NCBI GenBank assembly: GCA_009917445.1
Contig: QZEE01000002.1
Coordinates: 116,045-180,044 of the forward strand
Origin: a bacterium D16-76
Lineage (GTDB): Bacteria; Bacillota; Clostridia; Oscillospirales; Acutalibacteraceae
Direction: 5' to 3'
DNA length: 64,000 nt
The notes beneath the pieces are model-generated. The model was not told the origin of the DNA. It was given only the letters and a program-made list of their open reading frames with translations, and ran no database searches. This document shows, in pieces, positions 8,198 to 17,054 of this stretch. A program made the position numbers and the translations under genes. Numbering within the stretch: the first letter of the stretch is position 1; the number at the start of each line of letters is the position of its first letter.

Positions 8198-10456
8198 ATG
8201 ATTGTAATTAAGAGAGATGGACGTGAGGTGACGTTCGACAAGGAGAAGATCTATAATGCCGTACACAAAGCTTTTGTTGAGGTTGATCGAACGACATATA
8301 TCGCTGAAAAGGAAGAGAAATCTTTACTTATAGCAACAAAGCTAACTGATTTGTACGAAGCGAGAAATCGTCCTATTTCTGTCGAAGAGATTCAAGACGA
8401 TGTTGAAACAGAGCTGATGAAAAGCGGCGAATATTTGGTTGCGAAAGCCTATATCAAATATCGTTACGAACATGAGTTATTAAGGAATGCTTCTACGTTA
8501 GATGGCAGATTATTAACGATTGCCGACAACGTTAATGAGGAAGTGATTCAAGAAAACTCTAACAAGAATCCGACAATTCTTTCTACTCAGAGGGATTATA
8601 TTGCGGGGGAAGTAAGCAAGGATATCACCCACAGGTTGCTTTTACTAAAAGAGATCAGTAAGGCTCATGAAGATGGGATTATTCATTTCCATGACAGCGA
8701 CTATTTTATCCAGCATATGCACAACTGTTGCTTGGTAAACCTAGAGGATATGCTTCAGAATGGTACTGTGATTAGCGGTACTCTGATTGAAAAGCCACAC
8801 TCCTTTAGCACGGCCTGCAATATCGCCACACAGATTATCGCCCAGGTTGCATCAAATCAGTATGGCGGTCAGTCGATAAGCCTAGCCCACTTAGCCCCAT
8901 TTGTCGATATTTCACGGCAGAAAATTCGCAAAGATGTAGAGCATGAATGGTCTGAACATCTGGCAAATGGGCTTTATGAAATCGCATATAATTCTAAATT
9001 TAAAGCCGAAATGGAAAAGATTGTGGAAGAGCGTGTGCGAGAAGAGGTTAAGCGCGGTGTTCAAACTATCCAGTATCAGGTTGTCACTCTTATGACTACC
9101 AATGGGCAAGCACCTTTTATCACTGTGTTTATGTATCTCAATGAAGTGGATGATCCACAGACAAAGGCTGATTTGGCTATGATTATCGAAGAGGTTGTTA
9201 AGCAGCGATATGAGGGCGTTAAGAATGAAAAGGGTGTATGGATTACTCCTGCTTTCCCAAAGCTAATTTATGTTCTTGAAGAGGACAATATAACAGAGGA
9301 TAGTAAATATTGGTATCTTACTGAGCTTTGCGCCAAATGTACGGCAAAGCGCCTTGTTCCAGATTACATTTCTGAGAAGATCATGCTCCAAAATAAGATT
9401 GATTCCAATGGAGATGGGCACTGCTATACGTGCATGGGCTGTAGATCATTCCTTACTCCATATTTAGATGAAAATGGAAATCCAAAATATTATGGGCGTT
9501 TCAATCAGGGAGTTGTAACAATCAACCTACCAGATGTCGCTCTTAGTGCGGTTAAGTGCTGGAAAGAAATCGGAGATCACAATGATATTGATAACCTATA
9601 CGATCTTTTCTGGGAAATCTTTGATGAACGTCTGGAACTTTGCCACAAAGCCTTACAGCTTCGGCACGAAAGGCTTACAGGAACTCTATCCGATGCATCA
9701 CCTATACATTGGCAGTATGGCGCACTAGCACGACTCAAAAAAGGCGAGACAATCGATAAGTTATTGCATAATGGCTATTCAACCTTATCGCTTGGGTATG
9801 CTGGCCTATATGAATGCGTAAAGGCAATGACTGGCAAGAGTCATACAGATCCAGATGCCAAGGGGTTTGCACTAGAGGTTATGCAGCACATGAATGATAA
9901 GTGCAAAGAGTGGAAGAAAGCGGAAAACATTGATTATAGCCTTTATGGGACTCCGATTGAATCTACCACCTATAAATTTGCCAAGGCGCTTCAAAATCGT
10001 TTCGGAGTGATTGAGGGTATTACCGACAAAGGATATATCACAAATAGCTATCATGTACATGTAACGGAAAAAATTGATGCGTTCACTAAGCTTAAATTCG
10101 AGGCAGAATTTCAGAAATTATCACCTGGTGGGGCTATCAGCTACATTGAGGTTGCAAATCTTTCTGACAATATCCCTGCTGTACTTACGGTGCTGAAATA
10201 TATCTACGACAATATTATGTACGCCGAACTGAATACAAAGAGCGACTATTGTTGTGTATGTGGGTGGGACAAAGAAATAGAGATTGTGGAAGATGATCGT
10301 GGAAAACTCATTTGGAGATGTCCAAACTGTGGCAACACTGATAAGTCCAAGATGAATATTGCTAGGCGTACATGCGGCTACATTGGTTTAAACGACTGGA
10401 ATCAAGGTAGAACGCAAGAGATTAAAGAAAGATATGTTCATCTAGGAGGGGAATAA
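8198..10456 (+). CDS. nrdD: Anaerobic ribonucleoside-triphosphate reductase
   Basis: 752 aa. NrdD converts NTPs to dNTPs under anaerobic conditions using a glycyl radical. It starts with an ATP-cone (IVIKRDGREVTFDKEKIYNA). The barrel carries HFHDSDYF and the conserved HNC segment, then CYTCMGCRSFL. The C-terminus has a four-cysteine zinc site (CCVCGWD, CPNCGN) and the glycyl-radical loop RTCGYIG. ATG 8198 follows AAAGGATG closely. The presence of NrdD rather than an aerobic enzyme fits a phage of strictly anaerobic gut bacteria. Its activase nrdG is two genes downstream. Confidence 0.95.
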   Translation: MIVIKRDGREVTFDKEKIYNAVHKAFVEVDRTTYIAEKEEKSLLIATKLTDLYEARNRPISVEEIQDDVETELMKSGEYLVAKAYIKYRYEHELLRNASTLDGRLLTIADNVNEEVIQENSNKNPTILSTQRDYIAGEVSKDITHRLLLLKEISKAHEDGIIHFHDSDYFIQHMHNCCLVNLEDMLQNGTVISGTLIEKPHSFSTACNIATQIIAQVASNQYGGQSISLAHLAPFVDISRQKIRKDVEHEWSEHLANGLYEIAYNSKFKAEMEKIVEERVREEVKRGVQTIQYQVVTLMTTNGQAPFITVFMYLNEVDDPQTKADLAMIIEEVVKQRYEGVKNEKGVWITPAFPKLIYVLEEDNITEDSKYWYLTELCAKCTAKRLVPDYISEKIMLQNKIDSNGDGHCYTCMGCRSFLTPYLDENGNPKYYGRFNQGVVTINLPDVALSAVKCWKEIGDHNDIDNLYDLFWEIFDERLELCHKALQLRHERLTGTLSDASPIHWQYGALARLKKGETIDKLLHNGYSTLSLGYAGLYECVKAMTGKSHTDPDAKGFALEVMQHMNDKCKEWKKAENIDYSLYGTPIESTTYKFAKALQNRFGVIEGITDKGYITNSYHVHVTEKIDAFTKLKFEAEFQKLSPGGAISYIEVANLSDNIPAVLTVLKYIYDNIMYAELNTKSDYCCVCGWDKEIEIVEDDRGKLIWRCPNCGNTDKSKMNIARRTCGYIGLNDWNQGRTQEIKERYVHLGGE

Positions 10457-10741
10457 ATGATAAAAGTCCTCATTCTTACCGATGATATCGAAGGGTGGAC
10501 TACAAAACTTGAAAAAGAACTTAAAGCACCTAAGATATTAAAGTATAAAAATCAAGTTATCATTCAAACAGAATTGTTTTATTTTCATATTCAAAGGTAC
10601 ATTTCTGAATCAATGCGCGGGTACGCTTTTTCATGTGCAATCATTGATAAGCCAATCGATCGCAAGTTCGAGTGCGATGTTTTAAGGCCATGTGTTAAGT
10701 GTAGTATAATTACAACAAAAGATTGCTACCTATCATACTAG
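10457..10741 (+). CDS. Hypothetical protein between nrdD and nrdG
   Basis: 94 aa starting directly after the nrdD stop (AGGAGGGGAATAA leader). It begins with a hydrophobic strand followed by TDDIEGW and contains three cysteines near the end (DVLRPCVKCSIITTKDC). I do not recognise a family. Its position between the reductase and its activase suggests a link to nucleotide metabolism, but this is only context. Confidence 0.7.
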   Translation: MIKVLILTDDIEGWTTKLEKELKAPKILKYKNQVIIQTELFYFHIQRYISESMRGYAFSCAIIDKPIDRKFECDVLRPCVKCSIITTKDCYLSY

Positions 10742-10756
10742 GAAGGGTGTTGTAAC

Positions 10757-11296
10757 TTGAATTACGCAAAAATTCGGAATTTTGATATTGCAAACGGAGA
10801 GGGAGTTAGAGTCTCCCTCTTCGTATCTGGGTGTACGAACTCTTGTCCTGGATGCTTTAACGCAGAAGAAAAAGATTTTAATTACGGCAAGCCCTATACT
10901 GGCGAAACAAGAGAACAAATAGTACAAATGTTAGATAATCCAAATATCTCAGGTCTAAGTATTTTGGGCGGCGATCCTTTATGTCAAGACTATTGGGGTA
11001 TTTTAAATTTGCGCTATTTGTGTTCATACGTACATACAAAAAATAAGAATGTTTGGATGTGGACAGGGTTTAAATGGGAAGATTTTACCAAAATCACTAC
11101 AAACCCATTTTTGCAGGGCGCTATCCTAAATCTTATATCTGAGTGTGATGTGGTAATTGATGGGCCATTTATTCAAGAGCTATATTCTCCATCATTAAAA
11201 TGGAGAGGTTCGTCAAATCAACGTGTGATTGATATAAAAAAAACATTTGAGAAAATGGGAAATGAGATTGTGCCATATGTAGGCATTGACATATAA
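10757..11296 (+). CDS. nrdG: Anaerobic ribonucleotide reductase-activating protein (radical SAM)
   Basis: 179 aa with a TTG start preceded by GGAAGGG. The radical SAM cluster motif is CTNSCPGC near residue 27, with the following LGGDPL typical of NrdG. It uses SAM and a [4Fe-4S] cluster to create the glycyl radical on NrdD. It closes the early operon: right behind it lies an intergenic promoter at 11325-11353. Confidence 0.92.
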   Translation: MNYAKIRNFDIANGEGVRVSLFVSGCTNSCPGCFNAEEKDFNYGKPYTGETREQIVQMLDNPNISGLSILGGDPLCQDYWGILNLRYLCSYVHTKNKNVWMWTGFKWEDFTKITTNPFLQGAILNLISECDVVIDGPFIQELYSPSLKWRGSSNQRVIDIKKTFEKMGNEIVPYVGIDI

Positions 11297-11314
11297 AAGC
11301 ACAACATTAAATTT
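11296..11314 (+). repeat. Promoter-flanking repeat, copy A of promoter 1
   Basis: AAAGCACAACATTAAATTT lies about ten bases upstream of the -35 box. A near copy starts at the predicted transcription start (11360). The same pair flanks the promoter at 20863. Confidence 0.7.
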
Positions 11315-11324
11315 GTAAAAACGC

Positions 11325-11353
11325 TTGACTTTTTCTCTATTCTCTGGTATACT
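11325..11353 (+). promoter_or_regulatory. Sigma-70-type promoter before the P-loop kinase gene
   Basis: TTGACT at 11325-11330, a 17-base spacer and TATACT at 11348-11353. The start site would fall near 11360. The start coincides with a second copy of the AGCA-x-AACATTAAATTT element (11360-11380), which would form the 5' end of the mRNA. Confidence 0.85.
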
Positions 11354-11359
11354 GTACAT

Positions 11360-11380
11360 AAAGCAGAACATTAAATTTTT
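11360..11380 (+). repeat. Promoter-flanking repeat, copy B of promoter 1
   Basis: AAAGCAGAACATTAAATTTT begins seven bases after the -10 box. It could act as an operator or as an mRNA leader element. Confidence 0.7.
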
Positions 11381-11399
11381 CAGAAAAGAGGGGTATCTA

Positions 11400-11927
11400 T
11401 TGCTTGTTGTAAACTTGTTTGGTGCGCCGGGAGCTGGTAAGTCTACTGGTGCAGCGTATATTTTCAGCCGTTTGAAAATGGCTGGAATTAACGCAGAGCT
11501 TGTGACTGAATTTGCAAAAGATAAGGTTTGGGAAGAAAGCAAAGCTGTATTTGAAAACCAGGCGTATATCTTTGGAAAACAGTACTTTCGCATCAGTAGG
11601 TTACAAGGTAAAGTTGACGTAGTTATAACCGACTCCCCTATCATTCTTTCGGCATTCTATGCTGATGACCAGGTGTTAGGACAGGAATTTGATGACTTAG
11701 TTACAAAGGTATTTAAGTCATACGACTCTTTGAATTATTTTATCAAGAGAGTAAAAGAGTACAATCCTGTTGGGAGATTTCAGTCTGAAAGTGAAACATA
11801 CCAACTTGCAGAAGATATGCAAGAGTTCTTATCTAATCACCAGATTAGTTACGAGTGCTATAAAGGCGTTCAAGAAGACTATGATCTAATCGTACTTAAC
11901 ATCTTAGAAAAGTTGGGAGTGAAGTAA
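11400..11927 (+). CDS. P-loop NTPase / nucleotide kinase-like protein
   Basis: 175 aa. TTG 11400 follows AGAGGGG. A Walker A loop (GAPGAGKST) starts at residue 8. VVITDSPI resembles a Walker B or LID-region strand, and a DR-like RVKEYNPVGR segment follows. The closest match I can name is the AAA_28/NadR-kinase-like group of phage ATPases, but the substrate is not evident. It is the first gene after the 11325 promoter and is directly followed by dut. Confidence 0.75.
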   Translation: MLVVNLFGAPGAGKSTGAAYIFSRLKMAGINAELVTEFAKDKVWEESKAVFENQAYIFGKQYFRISRLQGKVDVVITDSPIILSAFYADDQVLGQEFDDLVTKVFKSYDSLNYFIKRVKEYNPVGRFQSESETYQLAEDMQEFLSNHQISYECYKGVQEDYDLIVLNILEKLGVK

Positions 11928-12578
11928 TTGTCCTTAGTATATCGGTGCGATGCTTGTGGGGAGATTATTAAAGATCCACATAGCCAAAGTATGAAAGAGT
12001 TCTCATTAAGTGGCGGGTATGAAGTTGGGCAGACAGTCAGAACGCCTATTACAAAAACACGAAAAATCCACTTATGTCAGGAATGCTTTGAAAATCTATA
12101 TCAACTTGGAGGAAATAAAGAAATGGGAAGTACACCAGAGAGCGTAAATATCAAGGTAAGGTATCTGTCCGACCAGATTGAAAAGCTGGAATATGTCGGT
12201 GGCGGAAAGTCAAATTGGATTGATCTTCGCGTTGCGGAAGAGGTTGAACTAAAAGCGGGTGAGTTCAAGCTTATCCCATTGGGTGTGGCAATGCAACTTC
12301 CAGAGGGTTATGAAGCTCTTATGGTTCCGCGCAGTTCAACTTATAAAACGTGGGGAATCATCCAGACCAATCATGTTGGCGTAATCGATGAAAAGTACTG
12401 TGGCGATAACGATCAGTGGTTCTTTCCTGCCAGGGCGGATAAAGACACGGTTATTCATGTTAATGACCGTATTTGCCAGTTCAGAATCTTTAAGCACCAG
12501 CCAACGATAGCATTTGAGGCGGTTGAAAGTCTCGGTAATGAGGATCGCGGAGGCATTGGCAGCACTGGCACAAATTAA
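11928..12578 (+). CDS. dut: dUTP diphosphatase with N-terminal zinc ribbon
   Basis: 216 aa, TTG start. The first ~65 residues form a four-cysteine ribbon (RCDACGEII ... LCQECFENL). After an internal MGST the rest is a trimeric dUTPase: motif MVPRSST, motif [14 protein letters not shown], and the C-terminal P-loop-like GGIGSTG. It removes dUTP and supplies dUMP to ThyX. The ribbon is not part of ordinary dUTPases. An internal start at ATG 12124 (GGAGG is present upstream at 12110) could also yield a dUTPase without the ribbon. Confidence 0.88.
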   Translation: MSLVYRCDACGEIIKDPHSQSMKEFSLSGGYEVGQTVRTPITKTRKIHLCQECFENLYQLGGNKEMGSTPESVNIKVRYLSDQIEKLEYVGGGKSNWIDLRVAEEVELKAGEFKLIPLGVAMQLPEGYEALMVPRSSTYKTWGIIQTNHVGVIDEKYCGDNDQWFFPARADKDTVIHVNDRICQFRIFKHQPTIAFEAVESLGNEDRGGIGSTGTN

Positions 12579-12654
12579 GATGAATTTAGGGTGGCCTTGT
12601 ATAGAGATTAGCACTTTATGCAAGGCTTGCCCAATATTATAAAAAGATAAGGTG

Positions 12655-12867
12655 ATGGAATTGAGAGATAAAGAAGGTTTTAAACGATTTTTAGCACTAC
12701 CAGAACACGAAAGGCTAAAAGAGCTTTTCGGACTCAAGAAGTTTCCATGGTATCAAAAACTATATCTTTGGTATTTGAATAAGTGGTGGAGCCATATGCG
12801 ACGATGCGCAGCTTCACCAAAAGACCCTTATGATTTATGGGAAAGCCTATACAAAGGAAGATTCTAA
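12655..12867 (+). CDS. Small phage protein (WYQK motif)
   Basis: 70 aa. ATG 12655 follows AAGGTG. It is rich in aromatic and basic residues (KKFPWYQKLYLWYLNKWW). The FPWYQK stretch resembles the start of some phage terminase large subunits, but there is no ATPase domain here. Function unknown. Confidence 0.65.
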   Translation: MELRDKEGFKRFLALPEHERLKELFGLKKFPWYQKLYLWYLNKWWSHMRRCAASPKDPYDLWESLYKGRF

Positions 12868-12886
12868 AGTAAGGGAGTGCTTTTTT

Positions 12887-13561
12887 GTGAAATGCTTAAT
12901 TGTAATTGACATGCAAAACGATTTTATTACTGGGGCTTTAGGCACAGAAAGAGCAAAAGAAATTCTACCTAATGTAATAGATAAAGTCAAGAATTATGAT
13001 GGCCGTGTATACTATACTCAAGATACGCATTCACCTGATACGTATTTTGATACAGAAGAAGGTAAGAAGTTACCTATTTTGCACTGTATTCCAAATACAG
13101 ATGGGTGGAATCTACCAAAAGAATTGTATGATTCTATCGCCAAAAAAGATCATGATAGTGTAAGAAAGAGTACATTTGCATCCGAAGAGTTAGTAAACAA
13201 ATTAAGGGATTTTGATTTTGAAAATTCGTGTAGAATCGAAGAAATCGAAATTGTAGGCGTATGCACAAATATTTGTGTTATATCAAATGCTCTGCTTATC
13301 AAATCGTATATGCCTGAAATTCCGATAAAAGTAGATGCTTCATGTTGTGCTGGATCATCTATGGACGCACATAATCGCGCATTAAAGGTAATGGAGGACT
13401 GCCATATTGATGTTACTAATGTTTTTACACATTTTTGCGATCAATGTGAATGTTATAGAATCAGACTGTCTGGCCCGTACTGTTCAAAAGGCATAAAGGA
13501 CAATATTAAGAATGGAACGGGTGCGTGTGAAAACTTTGAGAAGGTGAATTTTAACTTATGA
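12887..13561 (+). CDS. Isochorismatase-family hydrolase, nicotinamidase-like, with cysteine-rich tail
   Basis: 224 aa. GTG 12887 follows AAGGGAG. The fold is the cysteine-hydrolase family: VIDMQNDF (catalytic Asp) at residue 6, a KSTF lysine near residue 99, and GVCTNICV with the nucleophile cysteine near residue 129. DTHSPDTY resembles the metal-binding D-x-H of PncA nicotinamidases. The last ~48 residues carry five cysteines (HFCDQCECY, YCSKG, GACENF), possibly a metal site, unusual for this family. With NadR and PnuC downstream it suggests NAD salvage, although isochorismatase-like enzymes with other substrates cannot be excluded. Confidence 0.78.
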   Translation: MKCLIVIDMQNDFITGALGTERAKEILPNVIDKVKNYDGRVYYTQDTHSPDTYFDTEEGKKLPILHCIPNTDGWNLPKELYDSIAKKDHDSVRKSTFASEELVNKLRDFDFENSCRIEEIEIVGVCTNICVISNALLIKSYMPEIPIKVDASCCAGSSMDAHNRALKVMEDCHIDVTNVFTHFCDQCECYRIRLSGPYCSKGIKDNIKNGTGACENFEKVNFNL

Positions 13562-13839
13562 CAATTAAAGGATTAAACTTTGTTAAAACTTGTGGCGCTT
13601 GTCCAGAACAGTATGATGTATACAATGAAAATCACAAGATTGTTGGATATGTGCGGCTAAGATGGGGTAGGTTATCATGCGAATATCCCGATGTCTTTGG
13701 AGAAGAAATCTATTCTGTCAGTATAGGAGATGAATTAACTGGCTGTTTTGAGAATCAAGAAGATCGTGATTACCATCTCAATGCAATAGCAAATCGGATT
13801 CTGGATAAGATTAAACAGTCTGAGAAAGTAGGCGCTTGA
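13558..13839 (+). CDS. Conserved phage protein of unknown function
   Basis: 93 aa, overlapping the hydrolase gene by four bases. It contains NFVKTCGACPEQYDVY and YVRLRWGRLSCEYPDV, sequences I associate with widespread small phage proteins without assigned function. The single CGAC and later cysteine do not make a full zinc site. Confidence 0.75.
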   Translation: MTIKGLNFVKTCGACPEQYDVYNENHKIVGYVRLRWGRLSCEYPDVFGEEIYSVSIGDELTGCFENQEDRDYHLNAIANRILDKIKQSEKVGA

Positions 13840-13840
13840 T

Positions 13841-14158
13841 TTGAAAATTGTAAGTAAAGATTTCTATTCAAATTGTCTGATTGAGGCTGTTAAAGCGAAG
13901 ATCAAAGATCACAATGTAAAGATCCTGGTAACTAGTCCGTGGAAGAATGAAATTTTCTGTCCGCATTTTATGTGGTATGATGGCGCATATGTTTATGACT
14001 TTGGAATTGAAGAACTGATTCCATGGATTGCTGCTTGGACAATACATAAAGGTCATATCCGAAAAAGGCCGTTAAACCATTTGCCATTAAACAATAGAGG
14101 GTGTTATCAAAATGCAAAACCGAGAAAAAACTGGCTTTATGGTCGAAGGATATCGTAA
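13841..14158 (+). CDS. Hypothetical phage protein
   Basis: 105 aa with a TTG start, one base after the previous gene. No recognised domain; the middle is rich in aromatic residues (FMWYDGAYVYDF). The last 47 bases overlap the next gene in another frame. Confidence 0.5.
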   Translation: MKIVSKDFYSNCLIEAVKAKIKDHNVKILVTSPWKNEIFCPHFMWYDGAYVYDFGIEELIPWIAAWTIHKGHIRKRPLNHLPLNNRGCYQNAKPRKNWLYGRRIS

Positions 14159-14321
14159 TGGTATTGACTTTATGCAAAGTAATAGCAAGTTATCATGTGC
14201 TGTTAATGATGCCATAAAAGATGCAGACAAAAATGGCTTTTCATATTCTGAAATATACACAGGTTTGCACAAAGTAATTGAGCTGTGTATGTATGAATAC
14301 GAGGTTGAAAAATCCATATGA
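14112..14321 (+). CDS. Small hypothetical phage protein
   Basis: 69 aa, ATG start preceded by AGAGGG. Predicted helical and acidic. It overlaps its upstream neighbour by 47 bases and the next gene by four, as expected for a translationally coupled phage operon. No family recognised. Confidence 0.6.
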   Translation: MQNREKTGFMVEGYRNGIDFMQSNSKLSCAVNDAIKDADKNGFSYSEIYTGLHKVIELCMYEYEVEKSI

Positions 14322-14617
14322 AAAATATATTTTTTGTTGAAGACTATACTAGTCTTCCGATTGGTTTTCCGCTCTGTATTACTTGGATAGATACTGATGT
14401 TCTTGTTAAAAAAGGCGTGGAGAATATCGTCACAACTCAAATGGGGTATCTAAACACTTCTCTTTTTGAAAAAGGTTATCGTATATTTATCTGCCCATCA
14501 GAAAAGGAATGCTATGAGATAAAGTTAGGATTGAATGAGCGTACAGGTAGGGAGATACGTATGTCCCATAATCTTTTTAACTTATGGAAAGCTGGTGAGT
14601 TTTCCACAAATCATTAA
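14318..14617 (+). CDS. Hypothetical phage protein
   Basis: 99 aa. Alternating hydrophobic strands (KNIFFVEDYTSLP, YRIFICPSEKECYEIKLG) suggest a small alpha/beta fold. No recognised motif. It overlaps its upstream neighbour by ATGA. Confidence 0.6.
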   Translation: MKNIFFVEDYTSLPIGFPLCITWIDTDVLVKKGVENIVTTQMGYLNTSLFEKGYRIFICPSEKECYEIKLGLNERTGREIRMSHNLFNLWKAGEFSTNH

Positions 14618-14635
14618 AGCTAGGGTGGTGGATAT

Positions 14636-14857
14636 ATGTACATCGATGTTACAGAAATAGAAAATCCGTTAAAATCTGGTGCTTGTGCCGATTGTGCTAA
14701 CCATTATAAATATGCCAACGGAAAACACATGTGTGCTAAAAATCATATTGGATATTTAACAAGGGATTGTGCAAAAATTCAGACCTGCAAACTGTTTCAT
14801 AGAAAATACCGAGCTGGAGCACCAGAATCATTTAGCAATAAAGGTGATGTCCATTGA
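14636..14857 (+). CDS. Small cysteine-rich phage protein
   Basis: 73 aa, after AGGGTGGTG. Six cysteines occur as GACADCANH, HMCAKN, RDCAKIQTC, a pattern fit for one or two structural metal sites. The same kind of ribbon (C-x2-C with later cysteines) returns in the protein ending at 15854. Function unknown. Confidence 0.65.
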   Translation: MYIDVTEIENPLKSGACADCANHYKYANGKHMCAKNHIGYLTRDCAKIQTCKLFHRKYRAGAPESFSNKGDVH

Positions 14858-15120
14858 TTCAGGTTATTAAAAGTTACGAGAAAATTTCACTGAAAAAGAT
14901 GTTTGAGCTAATAGTTGATTCAATTATTTTTGAACACGATATGCCGAGATTCTTTTGGTTAGATGGTGAAAATAAATTACATGAAATTGTTGAATGTGAT
15001 CTAATGCGAGGGAGATTTATAACGGATAATCAAGACTTTTCAGAATTTAACTGGGAGTTAAAAGAAAGTCGCATATTTGTACAAAAAGATATGATTTCGG
15101 AGGTTCAAAATGGAGTATAA
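14854..15120 (+). CDS. Hypothetical phage protein
   Basis: 88 aa, TTG start overlapping the previous stop. Acidic, no recognised motif. It overlaps the next gene by 11 bases. Confidence 0.55.
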   Translation: MIQVIKSYEKISLKKMFELIVDSIIFEHDMPRFFWLDGENKLHEIVECDLMRGRFITDNQDFSEFNWELKESRIFVQKDMISEVQNGV

Positions 15121-15436
15121 CTATGTGGATTGTTCAAATTTTGTAAAACACAAATTAGGGATAACCCTTTTTGCATATCAAGAGCAAATGCTCAAAGCAT
15201 TTTGTGAAGGAAAGAGGGTTCGCTGTTCTCGTTGTGTGGGAAGGACATATGTAGCACAGGCATTTGGAAAATATGTTGCAAGCCTTTACGATAAGAACAA
15301 CTATAATGAAACGCCAGATGTTGTGTTCCCGTATGAGTGCGCAGTAGATGCTGGCCTAATTGACAAATCCTTAATTGATAGAGAACGAGAAAACTTGTCT
15401 GCCGAAGTGTTTAGGCGAGAGTACGAATGTGTATAA
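15110..15436 (+). CDS. Short terminase-ATPase-like protein
   Basis: 108 aa. The segment LFAYQEQMLKAFCEGKRVRC followed by SRCVGRTYVA resembles the Q motif and a degenerate Walker A of phage terminase large subunits. The protein stops soon after, without Walker B or nuclease domain. It is either a shortened relative or a chance similarity. It is followed by a good ribosome site for the next gene. Confidence 0.55.
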   Translation: MEYNYVDCSNFVKHKLGITLFAYQEQMLKAFCEGKRVRCSRCVGRTYVAQAFGKYVASLYDKNNYNETPDVVFPYECAVDAGLIDKSLIDRERENLSAEVFRREYECV

Positions 15437-15452
15437 AGGTGGGTACGATTTT

Positions 15453-15854
15453 ATGATTAAATGCTACATATATTCTGTAGGAAACCCATTTGTAGATCAA
15501 GGTGATACTTTATGGGGTTACACTTCATCGAGAAAGAAAGCAAAATATCTATGTAGACAGTTAAATATGCCTTGTTATGCAGATAAGGCGTATTATTACA
15601 CCACAAATAAAGGAAGAACTATTCCAGACTATATTGAAGCAACTCTTCCCTGTCTTGATCGTTTGGTTTCAACACGAAAGAATAAGCTTTGTGGAGACTG
15701 TAGGCATTATTATTATGATAAAGAAAAGGAAAACGGTTTTTGCCGTAAAAAGAAAGGTGAACGTTGGTGGGTACAGGAGACATGTAGTAGGTTTAAGAAA
15801 TTAGATAAGAGCGTTGATATAGGGGGTTATACAAGTGATTGTTCTACAAGGTAA
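15453..15854 (+). CDS. Cysteine-rich phage protein
   Basis: 133 aa, ATG after AAAGGTGGG. The C-terminal part has CGDCRHYYYDKEKENGFCRK and a later cysteine, a small zinc-ribbon pattern common in phage proteins of unknown function. The end overlaps rtcB by 20 bases. Confidence 0.65.
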   Translation: MIKCYIYSVGNPFVDQGDTLWGYTSSRKKAKYLCRQLNMPCYADKAYYYTTNKGRTIPDYIEATLPCLDRLVSTRKNKLCGDCRHYYYDKEKENGFCRKKKGERWWVQETCSRFKKLDKSVDIGGYTSDCSTR

Positions 15855-17031
15855 GTACGCTGAAGCAAAAGTGTATGCAGATATCGTTGACGAAACCGCT
15901 ATATCGCAAGTTATCAACCTTTTGAATCAACCGTATGTCAAGAATAGTACCATCAGGATGATGCCAGATATTCATGCTGGAGTAGGTTGTACTATCGGAA
16001 CTACTATGACGATATCCGATAAAGTCTGTCCTAATCTTGTCGGGGTGGATATTGGCTGTGGTATGGAAACTGTACGTATTAAAGAAACTACCGTATCTTT
16101 CAGTGATTTAGATAAAGTAATTAGAGAGAATATACCATCAGGTTATGATATTTGCTCAGTACCACATAAATCTGCAAAAGAAATTGACTTAACTAAGTTA
16201 TATTGCGCAGATAAAGTAGATATCGACCGTGCGTATAAAAGTATAGGATCTCTGGGTGGTGGTAATCATTTTATTGAAGCCGATGTAGATGATAATGGTA
16301 GAATCTATATTGTTGTTCACTCAGGTAGCCGTCATTTAGGTGTTGAAATTGCAAAGTACTACCAGAATGCAGCACATCTTTATTTAACAACGTCTGGAAA
16401 ACATGAGATTGAAAATTTGATAAAATCGATGAAGATGTCTGGCCGCACAAATGAAATACAAAATGAGTTGATGAAACTGGAACCAAATAAAAGCTCGATT
16501 CCGAAAGAACTGGCATATGTCGAGGGAGATATGTTTGAAAAGTATATCCACGATATGCAGATCGCCCAAGAATTTGCAAGAATAAACCGCAAGGTAATGA
16601 TGGACATACTTCTTGACAATATGGGTTTACACATTGAGGAACAATTTACAACGATTCACAACTACATTGACACCGATAATATGATTCTTCGCAAAGGCTC
16701 TGTATCAGCCCAATTAGGAGAAAAGTTAATAATTCCAATCAATATGCGAGATGGGAGTTTAATTTGTGTCGGCAAAGGCAATAAAGACTGGAACTTTTCA
16801 GCACCGCATGGTGCTGGTAGGTTAATGAGTCGTAGAGAAGCAAAGGAAAGATTTACGGTTGATGAGTTTGAAAAAGAAATGATGGGCGTTTATACTACAT
16901 CAGTTGGAGCCAATACGTTGGATGAGTGTCCAATGGTATACAAGGAAATGAACAGCATACTTGATAATATTGAACCAACCGCAAATGTAGAAACGATCAT
17001 TAGACCAGTTTATAACTTTAAAGCGGGATAG
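15835..17031 (+). CDS. rtcB: RNA-splicing ligase RtcB
   Basis: 398 aa, GTG start preceded by AGGGGG. RtcB joins RNA 2',3'-cyclic phosphate or 3'-phosphate ends to 5'-OH with GTP and Mn2+. Visible motifs are MPDIHAGVGCTIGTT, VGVDIGCGME (metal cysteine), GSLGGGNHFIE, VVHSGSRHLG, and the guanylylated histidine in FSAPHGAGR near residue 325. It is shorter than the 470-aa E. coli enzyme, in the range of the compact bacterial/phage RtcB form. In a phage it likely repairs tRNA or other RNA cut by host anticodon nucleases. Confidence 0.93.
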   Translation: MIVLQGKYAEAKVYADIVDETAISQVINLLNQPYVKNSTIRMMPDIHAGVGCTIGTTMTISDKVCPNLVGVDIGCGMETVRIKETTVSFSDLDKVIRENIPSGYDICSVPHKSAKEIDLTKLYCADKVDIDRAYKSIGSLGGGNHFIEADVDDNGRIYIVVHSGSRHLGVEIAKYYQNAAHLYLTTSGKHEIENLIKSMKMSGRTNEIQNELMKLEPNKSSIPKELAYVEGDMFEKYIHDMQIAQEFARINRKVMMDILLDNMGLHIEEQFTTIHNYIDTDNMILRKGSVSAQLGEKLIIPINMRDGSLICVGKGNKDWNFSAPHGAGRLMSRREAKERFTVDEFEKEMMGVYTTSVGANTLDECPMVYKEMNSILDNIEPTANVETIIRPVYNFKAG

Positions 17032-17054
17032 AAAAGAGATTGGAGTTGGGCATA

